A DNA stretch of 64,000 nt, taken from NCBI GenBank assembly GCA_023333565.1, contig JAJKFH010003075.1, positions 496,001 to 560,000 on the forward strand, written 5' to 3'. Shown here in pieces: positions 1-10,960 of the stretch. This stretch comes from Puffinus mauretanicus (Eukaryota > Chordata > Aves > Procellariiformes > Procellariidae). The notes below the pieces were generated by a model. That model saw only the letters and a list, made by a program, of their open reading frames with translations. It had not been told where the DNA came from and searched no databases. Each line of letters opens with the position of its first letter. The first letter of the stretch is position 1. Both the position numbers and the translations under genes were made by a program.

Positions 1-628
1 TTGTCCTTCTCAGATGGGCTTTGCCAACCTGAATACCCTCGATTTGCTTGGTCTGCATGGGACTAGAGAAACGAAACATGCTCAAGCTTCAGCCAACAAC
101 TTGATAAAGCCGTATCAAACTCAGGACTGAAAAAATAACCAAAAACCATGCTGCCCTCTTAACCACAGTGAAATCAAAGTTCTCTAACATTCCTTCTGTA
201 CGTTTACAAAATATTTGCCCTTATAGTTTCAGTATTATTTCCTGGGACAGTGTAGAAACCATATGTTACTATTGTACATTAATTCGGTATTTTGAGACAA
301 ACATTGCTCAGCCAACTCAAACTGGTGATTAGTTCTGCACAAAGAAAGCAAAGTCCACTAAATTCCCTGACTCTTCAAATTTGAGCAATAGAGCACAAGC
401 ACTGAGATGTAAATGTTCTAAAACCGTATCTCCAGGGGGAGATCAGTGCCTGTAGACATTCCTCCCAGAATCAGTACTTCATACTAGGAAGCACTGAAAT
501 TTTAGCTCTGTGTGTTAATTTGCGTGTATGCTAGGCGATAATCCAACACTACAATTTTTTAAATTAATAAATATATCTGCCTGCTTTGATTTTTTTTTTA
601 AATTCAATTTTTCTTTTTTCTTCTCCAG
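1..628 (+). other. RPS6KC1: RPS6KC1 intron (partial, left edge)
   Basis: AT-rich non-coding sequence that ends in a pyrimidine-rich tract and the acceptor TTCTCCAG at 621-628, directly before a recognisable RPS6KC1 exon. A second acceptor-like string (TTCTCAG) occurs at about position 7-13, but the bases after it do not read as the expected kinase-domain sequence, so the whole stretch is taken as intron. Nothing else is seen here. Confidence 0.75.
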
Positions 629-724
629 ACTCTGGTTGAGTGCCATCCATCAGGAATAAACACTCACACTTCTTTGAGTATACCAGACCATGTATCAAAG
701 GAGGCCCGATCACTGATTCAGCAG
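629..724 (+). CDS. RPS6KC1: RPS6KC1 penultimate coding exon
   Basis: A 96-nt exon encoding exactly 32 residues, beginning TLVECHPSGIN and ending EARSLIQQ. It is bounded by a polypyrimidine tract with AG at 627-628 and a GTAATT donor at 725, and both junctions are phase 0. The residues match the end of the kinase C-lobe of vertebrate RPS6KC1 (RPK118/RSKL1) as I know it, where the preceding exon should end in ELLTGK. That exon lies outside the window. RPS6KC1 is a PX-, MIT- and kinase-domain protein reported to bind sphingosine kinase 1 and peroxiredoxin-3 and to act on endosomal membranes; its kinase activity is doubtful. The window shows only this C-terminal part, and the exon joins in frame to 3860. 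Confidence 0.93.
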
Positions 725-3700
725 GTAATTGAAGGGAAAATTTGTTTTCTATAAGTACATGTGTAGACTGGACAAATGCTTACCTACCTCAGTTGTTCTG
801 GTAAGTAAATGTAAAAACAGAAAGCTGCTGATAGGAATGGGGATGGGTCTTTTGTCAGCACTGATGAATTTTTCCCAGCTGTCTTGTTGCATCTGGAAAC
901 TTTGACTTCTGCTGCCAGTTGTCTCTGTAGAAAACCAGAGTGCTTTGCCGTTTCTTCAGAGAACAAGTTTGGTCAATGCTGAGTGCTTTGGAAACACCTG
1001 CTGGTGATGCATGAACATTTTAGGAATTCTGCCCTAAATATTCATGGAAACATTTGTAATGAATTGAATTAAACTAAAAAATGTTGATGCCAATTCAGCA
1101 AGATAGCTCTAAGTACTATGAAACCTGTAACACACAGATTAGAAGTTATGACCTTGCTGTGGTTGAAAATCTGTAGCTGTCCTTCAGGAAACCTTCTGGA
1201 TGCCATTTGTTAAAAAAAGTACTTTTTAAAATTGTGAATACAATGACTTTTGTAATAAGAAGATAACTGGTATGTTAGACAAAAGTCAGAGTAGGAAACC
1301 TTAAAATACAGACAACCTTCCAGACTGATAACACCATTTTCAAACTAATGGGAATAGTATTGACTGCTGGTTTTAGTTTACTCTTAGCTTTAGTTAGTCA
1401 TGACTGAGAGAATAAATTGTAGTACAGGGTCTTGAATTTCATGTAATGCTATCTTCCTACGAGTTAATTTTGACCTGAGGAAGCGGAGCCTGGATCTGAC
1501 CTATTCCACTTGAGTAGAATGAGTGATATATGTGAACTGTGTTGTTCGGCTTTGAAGAGTATCTTGCTAGTAGATGCATAAATAATGACATCACTTAGAT
1601 GTAGACTTGAATGAGCAGAATGGAGGAAATAGTTCTTGAAGAAAACGAAGGAAAGAGATTTTGAAAATTCAGTGAGTCAAAAGACCCAGTGACAGATTGA
1701 CTTCTGTGCCATTACTATGAAACAATTAATGGAAGTGGAACTAGATGTTTGGACCTCCTATTTTGAGTAGGTGATATGAAGTCACTGAAGGTGAAAGCAT
1801 GTGTCTGTGTGTTTCTGGCAAAGGTAGAAAGGGAAGTGACTAAAGAAAAATCCCATTTTTGTATAATCGGCATTTATATTGTTAGATGGTAGCAAATTGT
1901 TACCCTCACCCACAGGTGCTACAGGACTCAAATGGCTAAGGGAAAGCAAAACCACACTTGATGAAGGGAATTCCTCCCATTAAGACTAGAAGTGAAGACA
2001 AATGAAGTCATCCAGTCCACTTCTCCCTGCCAACGTAGGATTGTTCTTCACTGCAGACTAATGTATTGCCTATTTTTAAATATGCCAAAGAGTGGCTCTT
2101 TTGCTACTTGCGGTTTAAGTGGCAAATATATCTCTGCCACTCACAGATATATCACAAGGCCATATCTGTTCAGAGAACAGTCACCCCAGTGCCTGTTAGG
2201 TTAAGCCTTCTAGTGTAGGGTGGTGACTTATCTGGTGGAGTTTCGGCTATATGAGCTAGTAAATCACATTTTTGTTGTGTGACTATCCAAGGAAGCTGCC
2301 ATTCATTGTTGAGGAAGCCTTGTCAGGAAAAGGAAGAAAGCTCTCTTGGCATGGATAGCAATTTGTCATTGCGACTTTCCTTCCCCCCACTGCCAAGGGT
2401 AAACAGGTCAAAGCATCACAGAATAACTCTCCGGGATCAATGTTCAGCTATACAGAAAACTGTGTCAGACGTTGTCTCCTGCTGTGGCTTCCAGTGCAGG
2501 TGACTTCATTGTAAACACCTCCTTCATTTAGCCAGCTTCTAAGAAAACAGAGATCTGTTTATTTCTGGTGAAAAATGAAGTTGTTGTTTTCATGTTGATT
2601 TGGTATTTTTCACCCAGTATTTTTTTCAGGCACCTCCAGGCTTTACTACCAACAAAATACGCAACATGACTTTTCAGTAGGTATCTGTTGCAGTTTGTGT
2701 TGCATCTGCTTTCTAAGATTAAAGTTCTTCTGGAAGGACAGACTCCAGAAAATAAGTGTCCGTGCTTCCTTTCCCCCTGCTGGTGCTGGTTGTATTTCAG
2801 CAGAAGGCAGAGAGACCCTGGCTGCATCTGTTTCTGCTGGCTTGTGGAAGATATCAGAGCAGCACTATTCACTGTCACCGAGCTGCCTTTACTATGTGAC
2901 ATTATGACTGCAAATAGCAGAGCCATCTTAAAATGTGTAAATTCCTATGTTTATGGATGTAGACTCACTTAGATGTTGAGTGCATTAAGATATGAATACA
3001 CGTTGTTCCAAGTGACAACTGGGAGAAGCTATCCTATTAGCTGTTGCAGGAAAAGCAAGAAAGAAATCATGCCTTTGTACTGGCTGTAACTGAATAGAGT
3101 ATAAACAGTTCTCTAAAACTGCAAAATATTTTTGTGTGTCTTTATTACTCTCTTTGGAGTATTACCTTTGCATTCCCTTTTATATGGATTGGTATCTTTA
3201 AACAGATGTAAATATTGTGATTTCCTTTTTACATGAATTCAGCATGTGATGTACAACTAAAAAGCAAACGAGGTGCTGAATTTTAGGAAATTTCCATGAA
3301 GCCATTACACTGTTTTGTTTCTTTCACTGGGGTTTTGGTTTTTCAGTTTTAGTCCATTTGTGGGACTCTTTAAAACTTTTTTTTTTTAGGAGATAGAGAA
3401 CTGGCTGTAATATCCTGGTATTTTAGGACCAACTCACAATTTATGAAACGGAAAGTTACAGACCACTGTCCCCGATGTAGCCATAATGCAGTGGTGTGAG
3501 CAAAGGTTAACATGAAGCAAGTGCAGTGTCCAGAGTTCTACCAATGCAGGCTCTGGCTGCTGCTCATTTTTAAAATGAGGTTACACTTAAAATGAAGTCC
3601 CAGTGAGCAGTGCTTCAGGGAATTGCATGCTGTGATCAGTAGTCTCTCAAGACTGTAACGCTGAGACTGAAGGAAAGGAGAGTCTTCTTCCATTTACTAG

Positions 3701-3859
3701 ATTTTAGGAATTTCAAGTATGCTTTCACACTCTTGAAAGTAATTCATAGAGCAGGAAAACGGTAGGATGTCCCTTACCTTAGACCTTTCTGGAACTTTTA
3801 AGCAGTTGTTTTTGTTCTTAGTCACTGAATCATATATATATTTTTCTTTTTATATCAAG
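725..3859 (+). other. RPS6KC1: RPS6KC1 last intron
   Basis: A 3.1-kb intron from the GTAATT donor at 725 to the acceptor TATATCAAG ending at 3859. The acceptor has a T-rich tract just upstream (3841-3850, TTTTTCTTTT). The intron is AT-rich with short homopolymer runs. Short open frames at 1992-2972 on both strands overlap each other, show no family similarity and have no coding character. No RNA gene or well-preserved transposon is recognisable. Confidence 0.85.
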
Positions 3860-3970
3860 CTTTTGCAGTTTAATCCTGCGGAGCGTCTTGGTGCTGGCGT
3901 TGCTGGAGTTGAAGACATCAAATCTCATCCATTTTTTGCCCTTATAGAATGGGCAGATCTGCTGAGATGA
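3860..3970 (+). CDS. RPS6KC1: RPS6KC1 last coding exon and stop
   Basis: A 111-nt terminal coding segment: 36 codons plus TGA at 3968-3970. It reads LLQFNPAERLG, then GVEDIKSHPFF, and ends in EWADLLR. The NPxxRLG...IKxHPFFxxIxW pattern is the hallmark C-lobe end of AGC-type kinases. The exact run LLQFNPxERLGAGVAGVEDIKSHPFF identifies RPS6KC1 rather than its paralogue RPS6KL1. It joins in phase 0 to the exon at 629-724, giving ...SLIQQ-LLQFNP... Translation continues open upstream of 3860 to 3767, but that part is intronic: the acceptor AG is at 3858-3859 and the upstream residues match nothing. No frameshift or damage is seen, so the gene appears functional. Confidence 0.95.
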   Translation, partial: LLQFNPAERLGAGVAGVEDIKSHPFFALIEWADLLR

Positions 3971-4455
3971 GAGATGCGTGCCCTCTGAACAAACTCAGGT
4001 CAAGTGGACAAGTTTCTCTGGCACAGAAGCACCTGACTTGCTTCCTTTGGATGTCCCAAACCATTTGGACGTGATGACTAAAGGACGCTGGAGCAATCAA
4101 GCCAAAAGTGAACACTTTTAACAGGAATCACTGGTTGTACAGGGTGCTAGCTTATTTTTATGGCAACTGGTTGCTGTGTGTGTATAAGTCTTTTCACCAA
4201 AGGGTGGTTTGAGATGAAACTCCTGGGCAGCGTGTTTAGCACTGCCAGCTTGTTGACTAAGTAGATACAGGAATGTGCTCCTGGTGGTTCGTCTGATGAT
4301 GGAAGCGTCTATAGACTGTGCCAGTTGAAAGTGTCTTTTATAGTGTCAAAAGACCATTTCCCTATGCTAAGTGCAGCTCTGGGAGGGCGGGGGGGATGAA
4401 GGAGCAAATAATTTATTAATGGTATATGCTGAATAAAATACTAAAATGCTTTATG
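3971..4455 (+). other. RPS6KC1: RPS6KC1 3' UTR (shortest form)
   Basis: Non-coding sequence directly after the TGA. The first canonical AATAAA is at 4432-4437, which would end a short UTR near 4455. Further AATAAA hexamers at 4944-4949, 5501-5506 and 6465-6470 allow longer forms. The last sits in a T-rich setting typical of a distal poly(A) site. Which is used cannot be decided from sequence. Confidence 0.55.
4432..4437 (+). terminator. Candidate proximal poly(A) signal
   Basis: AATAAA 461 bp after the stop codon. It is followed by an A/T-rich stretch, with GT-rich sequence (GAATGTGTCTTG) only about 85 bp downstream, which is far for a downstream element. Use is therefore uncertain. Confidence 0.4.
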
Positions 4456-5275
4456 CAAAAGTTGATACGTTAAAAATAATATATCCATTAAAAATTAAGA
4501 AAGCTGTTGCATAATACTATGGAATGTGTCTTGAAAATGGCATATCATTTCCCACTGTGGAAAGAGCATATAAACAACAAATAATGCTGTCAAATGTTGT
4601 ACTTTGTTGGCTGGCAATGTCTGTTTAAAGCTCTTGACTCCGTTGTATTTGATGAGCTACATGTTGAAGTCACTACAGAAAGAGAAATCTTCTTTTCCTC
4701 AGCCGGATAAACACTGCTTTGGCACTCTAATAAGGAGCAAGAAAACATAACGCTAAATAAGTGTATAGATTAAAAAAGGAAAAACTCTTCCCTCATCACT
4801 GCAGCCACCACTTTATCACTTAATGAACTTTACTTCCTCTAAGTGTCCTATTTTTAGCTGCTACTTCAGGAAAAAACCTTTCTGCTCCTGCTCTTCTGCT
4901 TGAGGAAGCTTCTGAACTCTGCTGTTTGTTTGTTAATAGTCTTAATAAATCAAAGAAAGCCTTCACCCACTCCGCTGCTCAAAAAGGAAGAAGCCTGGGA
5001 TTTGCTTATGCCAAATGACTAAGTTACATCTCTGAGCAAACCCTAGTGGGTAAGACTTGGGCGTGAGCCAATTAGCTGACCTGTTTGTTTGTTAGAAAGG
5101 TCTGGAGAATGGGAGAAGAATATAACACATGCAGAATATTTTGCTGTGCGCTGCTGTTGCTGCTAAGCAGCCATGCTCGTATGGATTCCTGACGTACACA
5201 TGCTGTATGCTGTGATGCTTGTACAGATTATGGATCTGTGGGTTTTTTCCTAAATGTTCCCTTTGCTCTCTTTTC

Positions 5276-5295
5276 TTTTTTTTTTTTTTTTTTTT
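5276..5295. repeat. (T)20 homopolymer
   Basis: An uninterrupted run of 20 T followed by GCTTTTTCTTCTTCTCCCCAG, giving a strong polypyrimidine-AG string at 5296-5316 that mimics a splice acceptor. No exon is recognised after it. Confidence 0.95.
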
Positions 5296-5618
5296 GCTTT
5301 TTCTTCTTCTCCCCAGCTTTATCCGGAGAACAAAGGGCAGATTCCTTTGGGAAAGTGAGGTGACAGCAACGATTATTGAATTTACAACTCAAAAAAAAAA
5401 AAGTATCCCTCCATTTGTATTTTAGCAGTCTGTTTTATGGGCACTCCCAAAAGTGCATCTGCACAGTCTCCATCTGTTAGACACCAGGTCGGTGTATTCA
5501 AATAAAGTGGAAAAGGAAAATGCTTCACTTAAACAAAGGAAATCTGGAAACTTTTTTTCCTTTTTAAATTATTCCACTCCCCTCTTTTTTTCTTTCTTCC
5601 CTTTCTTGTGATCACCAG

Positions 5619-5634
5619 GCCAGCAGAGGGGCTG
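5619..5634 (+). promoter_or_regulatory. CTCF-like motif
   Basis: GCCAGCAGAGGGGCTG resembles the CTCF core (CCASYAGRKGGCRS). It lies about 1.6 kb past the RPS6KC1 stop, at the gene/desert border where an insulator would make sense. This is motif evidence only. Confidence 0.35.
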
Positions 5635-6464
5635 TAACAACACCGCAGTTGTAACCAGGTCACTAGTATCACTGCCTACGGAGTGCTGTCCAAGATTACA
5701 TCACTCTCAGAAACTGTGTTTCAACCTACCACCCTCTGGCTTCATAACAGGAACTCCCTCAGGTGAGCCACAGGAACAACTTCCTGCGCCGAGCGGGTCG
5801 GAAATCTCTAATGCGGAGACCAAGCTGATCCAGAGCTTCCTTCCAGCACTGCCCTGGCTGTGACTTTGGAGAGGGCTCGTTGCTCAAGGGAAGCCTCCCT
5901 TCCCTCGGCCACCTGACTCCATCCCTGGGGCTCTCTAGCCCAGCCACCAGATAATGTCGTTGCCCGTGTTGATCCGTCCCATTGCATTTGCCTGATGATA
6001 ACTGTAAAAAAAATATTTTCCATGTTACTTTAAAATGCTCTCTTGTTCAGGTTGTGCTCCTGTGCCGGTTGCAAGTAAAGGCAGGATAAGATAGCACAGG
6101 AGCACAAGCTGGTTTCTGTGAGCAGCAGAAGGAAAACGCTGTTCTGCAGAAACCAGATGACCAGACACTCTCACTGCAGAGCATTTGGTTTAGTTAATGA
6201 CACAGAAATATTTCTTTTTCAAGTATGTTAGTAGTGAGGAAATCTAGATCACGGAGACTAGAAGGAATGGAGCACTTGGCAAGATGGCTTGCCAGAACCT
6301 TTGAGATGCTACAGGTTTTTGTAAACTTACCACGACTCAGATAATGGTTTTGCTAAAGGAAGCACAGTCTGGAGTTCATTGCACAAAAAAATCCTGCTTC
6401 TATCTTTTTTTTTTTTTCTCTTTAACATGCATTATGTTGTATTGGTGTTTACATGTATTCCTTT

Positions 6465-6470
6465 AATAAA
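6465..6470 (+). terminator. Candidate distal poly(A) signal
   Basis: AATAAA preceded by the T/G-rich stretch ATTATGTTGTATTGGTGTTT and followed by A-rich then GGGTTTCTG sequence. This would give a 2.5-kb 3' UTR for RPS6KC1. It is a candidate only. Confidence 0.35.
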
Positions 6471-7315
6471 CAAAACCTTTCAAGCCTAATTCAGACCTTG
6501 GGTTTCTGAACTTTACATTTAGTTCTTGAAGACAATCAGTCCTACCTAATCAATGCTTTTTGTCCTTGGCTTTTATGACTTGAAACGTTCTAGATATCTT
6601 CATTTTGGTGCCTCTTATGAAGCCCTGTAGTGTACATCTCTATTTTGCTGACTGTTAAGTAGTGCAAAGTCCATTCCACCTTCCTTCTGTTACACTTAAT
6701 GGCTGATAGCAAAACAAATCAGTGTCGTTTTGTTTACAGGAATTAGTGAGAGTCTATGCAAAACACAGGAAAATAAACCTATAGATTTTCCTGTTCTCCT
6801 GTGGGTGTTCAGGTAAGGCAGATAACACACTTAGGACATCTCAAAGTGGTAATTCATCGCACCTTGTTGAACCACTCTCTAATGTTTTTTGTGTCCTACT
6901 AAGAAAAACTGGGAGACAAAATGTTTGAAGGTGCGCACTGGGTAGAATTGCTGCCCAGACCTACGGAAGAAATTGCATCTTGTGAAATACAAGGGGCATA
7001 ACTTTGTTCGCTTTTAATGGCTGTATTCACAGCTTCTGTGCTCGTAGCACAGCTCCTATATCTCCTGTGAAAATCACCTCTCAGACAGCAGTCACTGTCA
7101 CGCTGACTCTCCGCGCACCTTTGGGATGCTGAGTCGGCAGGGTTACCTGCGCCGGAACATCCACCCGGCTCCTCTCTCCAGTGCTAAACCTGTTCCTTGG
7201 TGTGTCCCCGCAGCGAAGGGCACTGGGATGAAGAAGGCTGGGGAGGTCAGCCTTCTCTAAATGAAGCACTCAGCATAACAAGGTACAGGGAAGTGCGAAG
7301 TAAACCACTACGGGA

Positions 7316-7334
7316 TTTTTTTTTTTTTTTTTTT
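7316..7334. repeat. (T)19 homopolymer
   Basis: A run of 19 T. It is a simple repeat with no adjacent LINE or SINE body that would make it a reverse-strand poly(A) tail. Confidence 0.95.
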
Positions 7335-7444
7335 GAGCGTGGTGTCATTTGTTTTCTCAAGGACACTGAGTAGGAAGCTGGAGAAACAAAAACTTCCTCT
7401 CTGGTGAGATTTATGGTAGGGATTTTAGCAACAAAATGAAAAAG

Positions 7445-8900
7445 TACATTTGTTGATTTCTTCGGGTTTCTGCTTTCTGCGTGGGCTTTCTTGCTGTGAG
7501 CCGGTGGTTCCCGGCTGCTGCCCAGCCCTGCGCTCTGCAGGAGGGGGCCTTTACCGGGGCCCCAGCGCGTGCCGGCGAGCCAGCCTGCGGCCCGCCCTGT
7601 CCGTGGCTGAGCACCCCAAAGTCCTCTTCCGGTCAGCAGCGTCTGTGGCTGCAGAGCACCTCTTGCAGCTGGCCCTCAGCTCTGCGTGTCTTCTGAGCCG
7701 CGTGTAGCTTTCAAATCAGAGTCCCACAGCTTTTTGCAGGGTCTCGGAAGCTGCCCAGACAGGATTTCTTTGTCTCTCTGCAGCAGCGGCCTGGTAAATG
7801 CTGCCCCTTCGCTCGTTACCTCAGGACTGCCTGTCCTCGCTGCACAGCGTCCTCGGGGTACAGTCGGAGATGTCGCTGGAGGGGCCCTTCGTGTGACCAG
7901 TGCTGCTTGTTTCCTTCCGCCATGCTTCTGCTCAGCAGCTCCTGCACGGCGTGGTGGGACGGACCCTGCCGCGGGCTCTCGCTCTGCAGCGGTACGTGGC
8001 ACCATATACATTAACAGTCATCGTTTAGTGTGTACCCACCAAGAAATGGCAGGCTGGGGCGTAGGGAGGACCAGACCAGGCCTGGGGCTTTGGCCACCCT
8101 GAATGCCTAGGGACTTTCCGTACGGCTTCACCTCCAGGCTGGACCCCGAGAGGGTGTCGCACCGCGGCGCTGCGGGAGGACAAGCGCCTCGGCAAGGTCA
8201 CGAGGCTGCGGCGCAGCTCCTGCTTATGTGAATGCCTGTGGGGGCGAGGGGGCAAGATGGGGGAGCAAGGGACTTGGCCGAACAGCAGCGGGGACGCTGG
8301 CAGCTGCAGCGGGGGCATGGTGCCTGTGTGAGGGGCTCAGGCAGCCCCCAGGACAGGGTGTCTTGTGCGGCTCCAGCTGCAGTTTGGGAAGGGGTGGCAG
8401 AGCCAACTCCCAGAGGGGGAACAGGACTTGCTTAAAAGATGCCGAGCAGCTGCTGCTGGCAGCAATGGTTTAGACTGGCAGTGCATGGCCGTCTCCTGCG
8501 CTGCGGGGCCCGGTGGAGGTTGCTGCCTGAGCCATCTGCGGGAGCAGAGCCGGGGAGCCCTGGCCCAAAGGTGAGGTGTCCTCAAGAAAATCCCACCTTC
8601 TGGGTGGCAAAGCAGTGGAAGTGGTCCCACCTCCTGCTAGTGCCGTGCGGTGATATGTCCTGCACCCCTGCTGCCAGGCAGAGGAGGCTAATTGGGGCGC
8701 AGCAGAGAGGATGCTCCAGACTCCCGGCAGTGGGTGACAGCTTAACGCGCTGCCCCAAAGGACCTCACCACCTCTTGGCAGACCAGAGGCTCTCCTTCTC
8801 CAAAGGCAACTCTGTCTCCATCTTCTTGGCCCAGGGAGCCATCAGGAGGGATTAGAGCTGCTGCCGGAGGGCTGCAGTGGCACCATGACGGGCAGGAGGG
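7445..8900. promoter_or_regulatory. GC-rich, CpG-bearing block
   Basis: About 1.45 kb that is clearly richer in G+C than its surroundings, with CpGs clustered at 7500-7600, 7800-7990 and 8150-8300 (for example GCACCGCGGCGCTGCGGG near 8160). Many overlapping open frames exist on both strands (7450-8855), but they come from the low stop-codon density of GC-rich DNA. None matches a known family or is favoured over its shadows. The block could be a CpG island for an unannotated non-coding transcript, or an ordinary GC-rich isochore patch. I counted nothing formally. Confidence 0.35.
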
Positions 8901-10040
8901 CTGGAGAAGTGTGCAACGCTGAGCAGCAGAGAATTAGCGTCCTCTTGGGAATGCTGCGGGCGGTCTCTTTGATGCGGTCTCCTGAGATCCTAAGGTTGGC
9001 AAGTTTGGGAAAAGTCCTTCTGGGGGCAATAAGCTAGAGAAGCCAATTGGCAAGTGGTGGAGCTGAATAAAGGTGGGCCAGCCAGGGAAAGAGCAGATGT
9101 TGCGGGGGTCAGCGGTCCTCCTCAGCAAAGCCTTGCTAACCTCGTTTTGCTTTGCCTTGGAGACAGAGCCGTTTTGCCTCAGTACAACCTCATCTCTACC
9201 AGTTTCTTCCATTCCCTTCCATGAGCTGAGCCATTTATCCCCAGGGTATTTTCTAGGTTTGCCCAGCTGTCTGCATCCATGTCCTGCGTTACATCCTTCA
9301 GCCCCACTCACAGATTTTCTTGCCCTTTCTGTGCCTTTGGTTCCGAAACGTTGCCCCAAAACACTGGGACCCAGGAGTGGATTATTACATGCAGCTGTTA
9401 TCCCCACGTACTGGTGAAAACAAAGAGAGAGGATTACTCCCACAAAATGAAAGCGCGGAGCTTGTAAAATGTTAGGAAATTGCTTACCCCAGCAGCATGT
9501 GAGTAATGAGAGTTTTATGGTACCTCGCGCTGTGGTGGGATAACGAGGAAGGAGCCTCCAAGAGAGGGGCCGGTGCCGTGCCATGATTTAGGGCACGATG
9601 CTGGCTAGCTACGCTCAGCTTGCGGTCTTGCTTGTGCGCTGTGGTCTGACGTTTGCCAGCTCATAATCTTCCGTTACGAACCAGGCATGGAGAAGAGCTA
9701 CTTCTACAGTGTGGACCATGAGCCAAGGGGCATATATCCTTTCTTCAGATTTAAATTTTTTTTTTTACATCTTTCCCCACTACCCTGCCTCCTTGGGCTC
9801 CTTTCTTTCCAGCTTCACGCCTGCTTTGACCTCAGAGAAGTCCCCCGTGACCAGCCCCTTGTCTCTCACGGTGTCCTGCCAGGCCCAGCAAAGCTGAGAC
9901 CCAGTAAGGCGAAGCGAGAGGTGAGTTCCCGTGAGAAGGACCTTGGCTGCTCCGGCTCCTTGCAGGCACCTCGGCAGGTGCTCTGTGAGACTGCAGAGTC
10001 CTGAGCTAATCGGCTTTCTAGGGTAAAGGAAGTGCACAGT
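8900..10040. other. Intergenic, no gene recognised
   Basis: Mixed-composition DNA. The longest open frame (9584-8934, minus, 216 codons) overlaps a 114-codon frame on the opposite strand and matches nothing I know. No repeat is recognised. Confidence 0.5.
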
Positions 10041-10043
10041 GTG

Positions 10044-10110
10044 AAGTCCCAGCCCCATTAACATCACTGGGAGTTTTCCCATTGACTTTGCTGGGGTCAG
10101 GAGCTTACCC
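10044..10110. repeat. Ancient amniote palindromic repeat fragment
   Basis: CACTGGGAGTTTTCCCATTGACTTTGCTGGGGTCAGGA fits, in parts, the amniote repeat that carries back-to-back 'TCAATGGGAGT' and 'CCCATTGACTTC' blocks and is common in turtles, crocodilians and birds. It is heavily diverged, and the family name is not assigned. Confidence 0.5.
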
Positions 10111-10220
10111 TTCAATTACAGAGAGAAGCCAATTTCATGAGAATAGATATAGAGAGCTTATTTACTTTCTTACTTTAAGCATACCCGTGTAGTTTCAGCT
10201 TCAGTGTTAGAGAAATAAGC

Positions 10221-10237
10221 TTTTTTTTTTTTTTTTT
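10221..10237. repeat. (T)17 homopolymer
   Basis: A run of 17 T followed by AAATTTATTTG. Simple repeat. Confidence 0.95.
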
Positions 10238-10359
10238 AAATTTATTTGCTATTCTGGCGAGTGCAGTTAACATGGCTGTCCAGTTACTGCCCCTGGCTGG
10301 GGCGAGGTCTGCCCCTCTTCTCCCTCAGCCTTTGCTGAGCCTCTGGTTGACTGCGTGAG

Positions 10360-10380
10360 CCTCCCTGTAAAACAGGGAGG
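10360..10380. repeat. Short perfect hairpin
   Basis: CCTCCCTGT (10360-10368) and its reverse complement ACAGGGAGG (10372-10380) flank a 3-nt AAA loop. No T tract or RNA-gene context is seen, so a function is not implied. Confidence 0.8.
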
Positions 10381-10679
10381 GCATTTTGCTAAGTGGCAGA
10401 GACGGGAAGAGTTAGTTAGCGCCCGCCCTGCGTTTTAGGGCTGAGAAGTCTTTGATGAGCAGCACTGCACATGCCCCGTTAGGATGACTGGAGCGCAGAG
10501 GGCTGAGAAAGGCAGGCATCTGGTTTCCTCATTATTTCTTTTCATAAATAATCCCTTGTCCTTGCACCCTGGACTCTGACAGCATTTAGAACATGCTGGG
10601 TGTAGGGTTTTCCCCCCCCGCCCCGAAACTTATTCATTTGGAGAGCAGTTAAACAATAGGTTTTTGTCTAAATCTTTAC

Positions 10680-10960
10680 CAGTGAAATTGTCAGGAGAGA
10701 TTTCCGCCCCCCTCTCCTGTCTATCCTCCTTTTGTCTCCTTCAGTCGTCGGGGTCAGCATCCGCCGCCAAACGGAGACCGCGGTTGCTTTTCCAGGCCCC
10801 AGATGCCAATATGTGGCAGCATCTGGCTGGTTGGCAGGCGCCGGGGCAGTGGTGCTGGCTGTGCCGCAGCCTGTCATGCGGCGGCGGCGTTTGATGGGCG
10901 CCCTGCTTCTTTGAGAATATGGTCCCAACCAAGGAAACGGATAATAATTAAATCTACTAA
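10680..10960. promoter_or_regulatory. GC-rich patch joined to AT-rich motif cluster
   Basis: CpG-rich sequence (CATCCGCCGCCAAACGGAGA, GCGGCGGCGGCGTTTGATGG) changes abruptly near 10915 to AATATGG...CCAACCAAGGAAAC followed by GATAATAATTAAATC. The sharp GC-to-AT change with clustered factor-like motifs suggests a regulatory element, but there is no direct proof. The short open frames here are overlapping shadows. Confidence 0.3.

Larger units (their letters stand above)
4456..7440. other. Downstream flank / possible extended 3' UTR
   Basis: AT-rich sequence with long T runs at 5276-5295 (20 T) and 7316-7334 (19 T), both on the + strand. It contains the extra AATAAA hexamers noted for the 3' UTR. 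The open frames at 5759-6023 and 7081-7269 show no coding signature. There is no clear transposon. Confidence 0.5.

Noticed and set aside
7..140. Possible exon after TTCTCAG at the window start
   Set aside because: The translated residues do not fit the RPS6KC1 kinase region expected just upstream of TLVECHP, and no donor was found.
3767..3859. Upstream extension of the last RPS6KC1 exon frame to an ATG
   Set aside because: This part lies before the acceptor AG at 3858-3859 and its residues do not match RPS6KC1. It is an intron read-through.
7450..8855. Cluster of overlapping open frames in the GC-rich block as a possible gene
   Set aside because: Frames exist in most phases on both strands, as expected for GC-rich DNA with few stops; none matches a known protein or is clearly favoured.
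8934..9584. 216-codon minus-strand open frame
   Set aside because: No family similarity, a competing 114-codon frame on the + strand, GC-richer surroundings that lengthen random frames, and no splice or poly(A) context.
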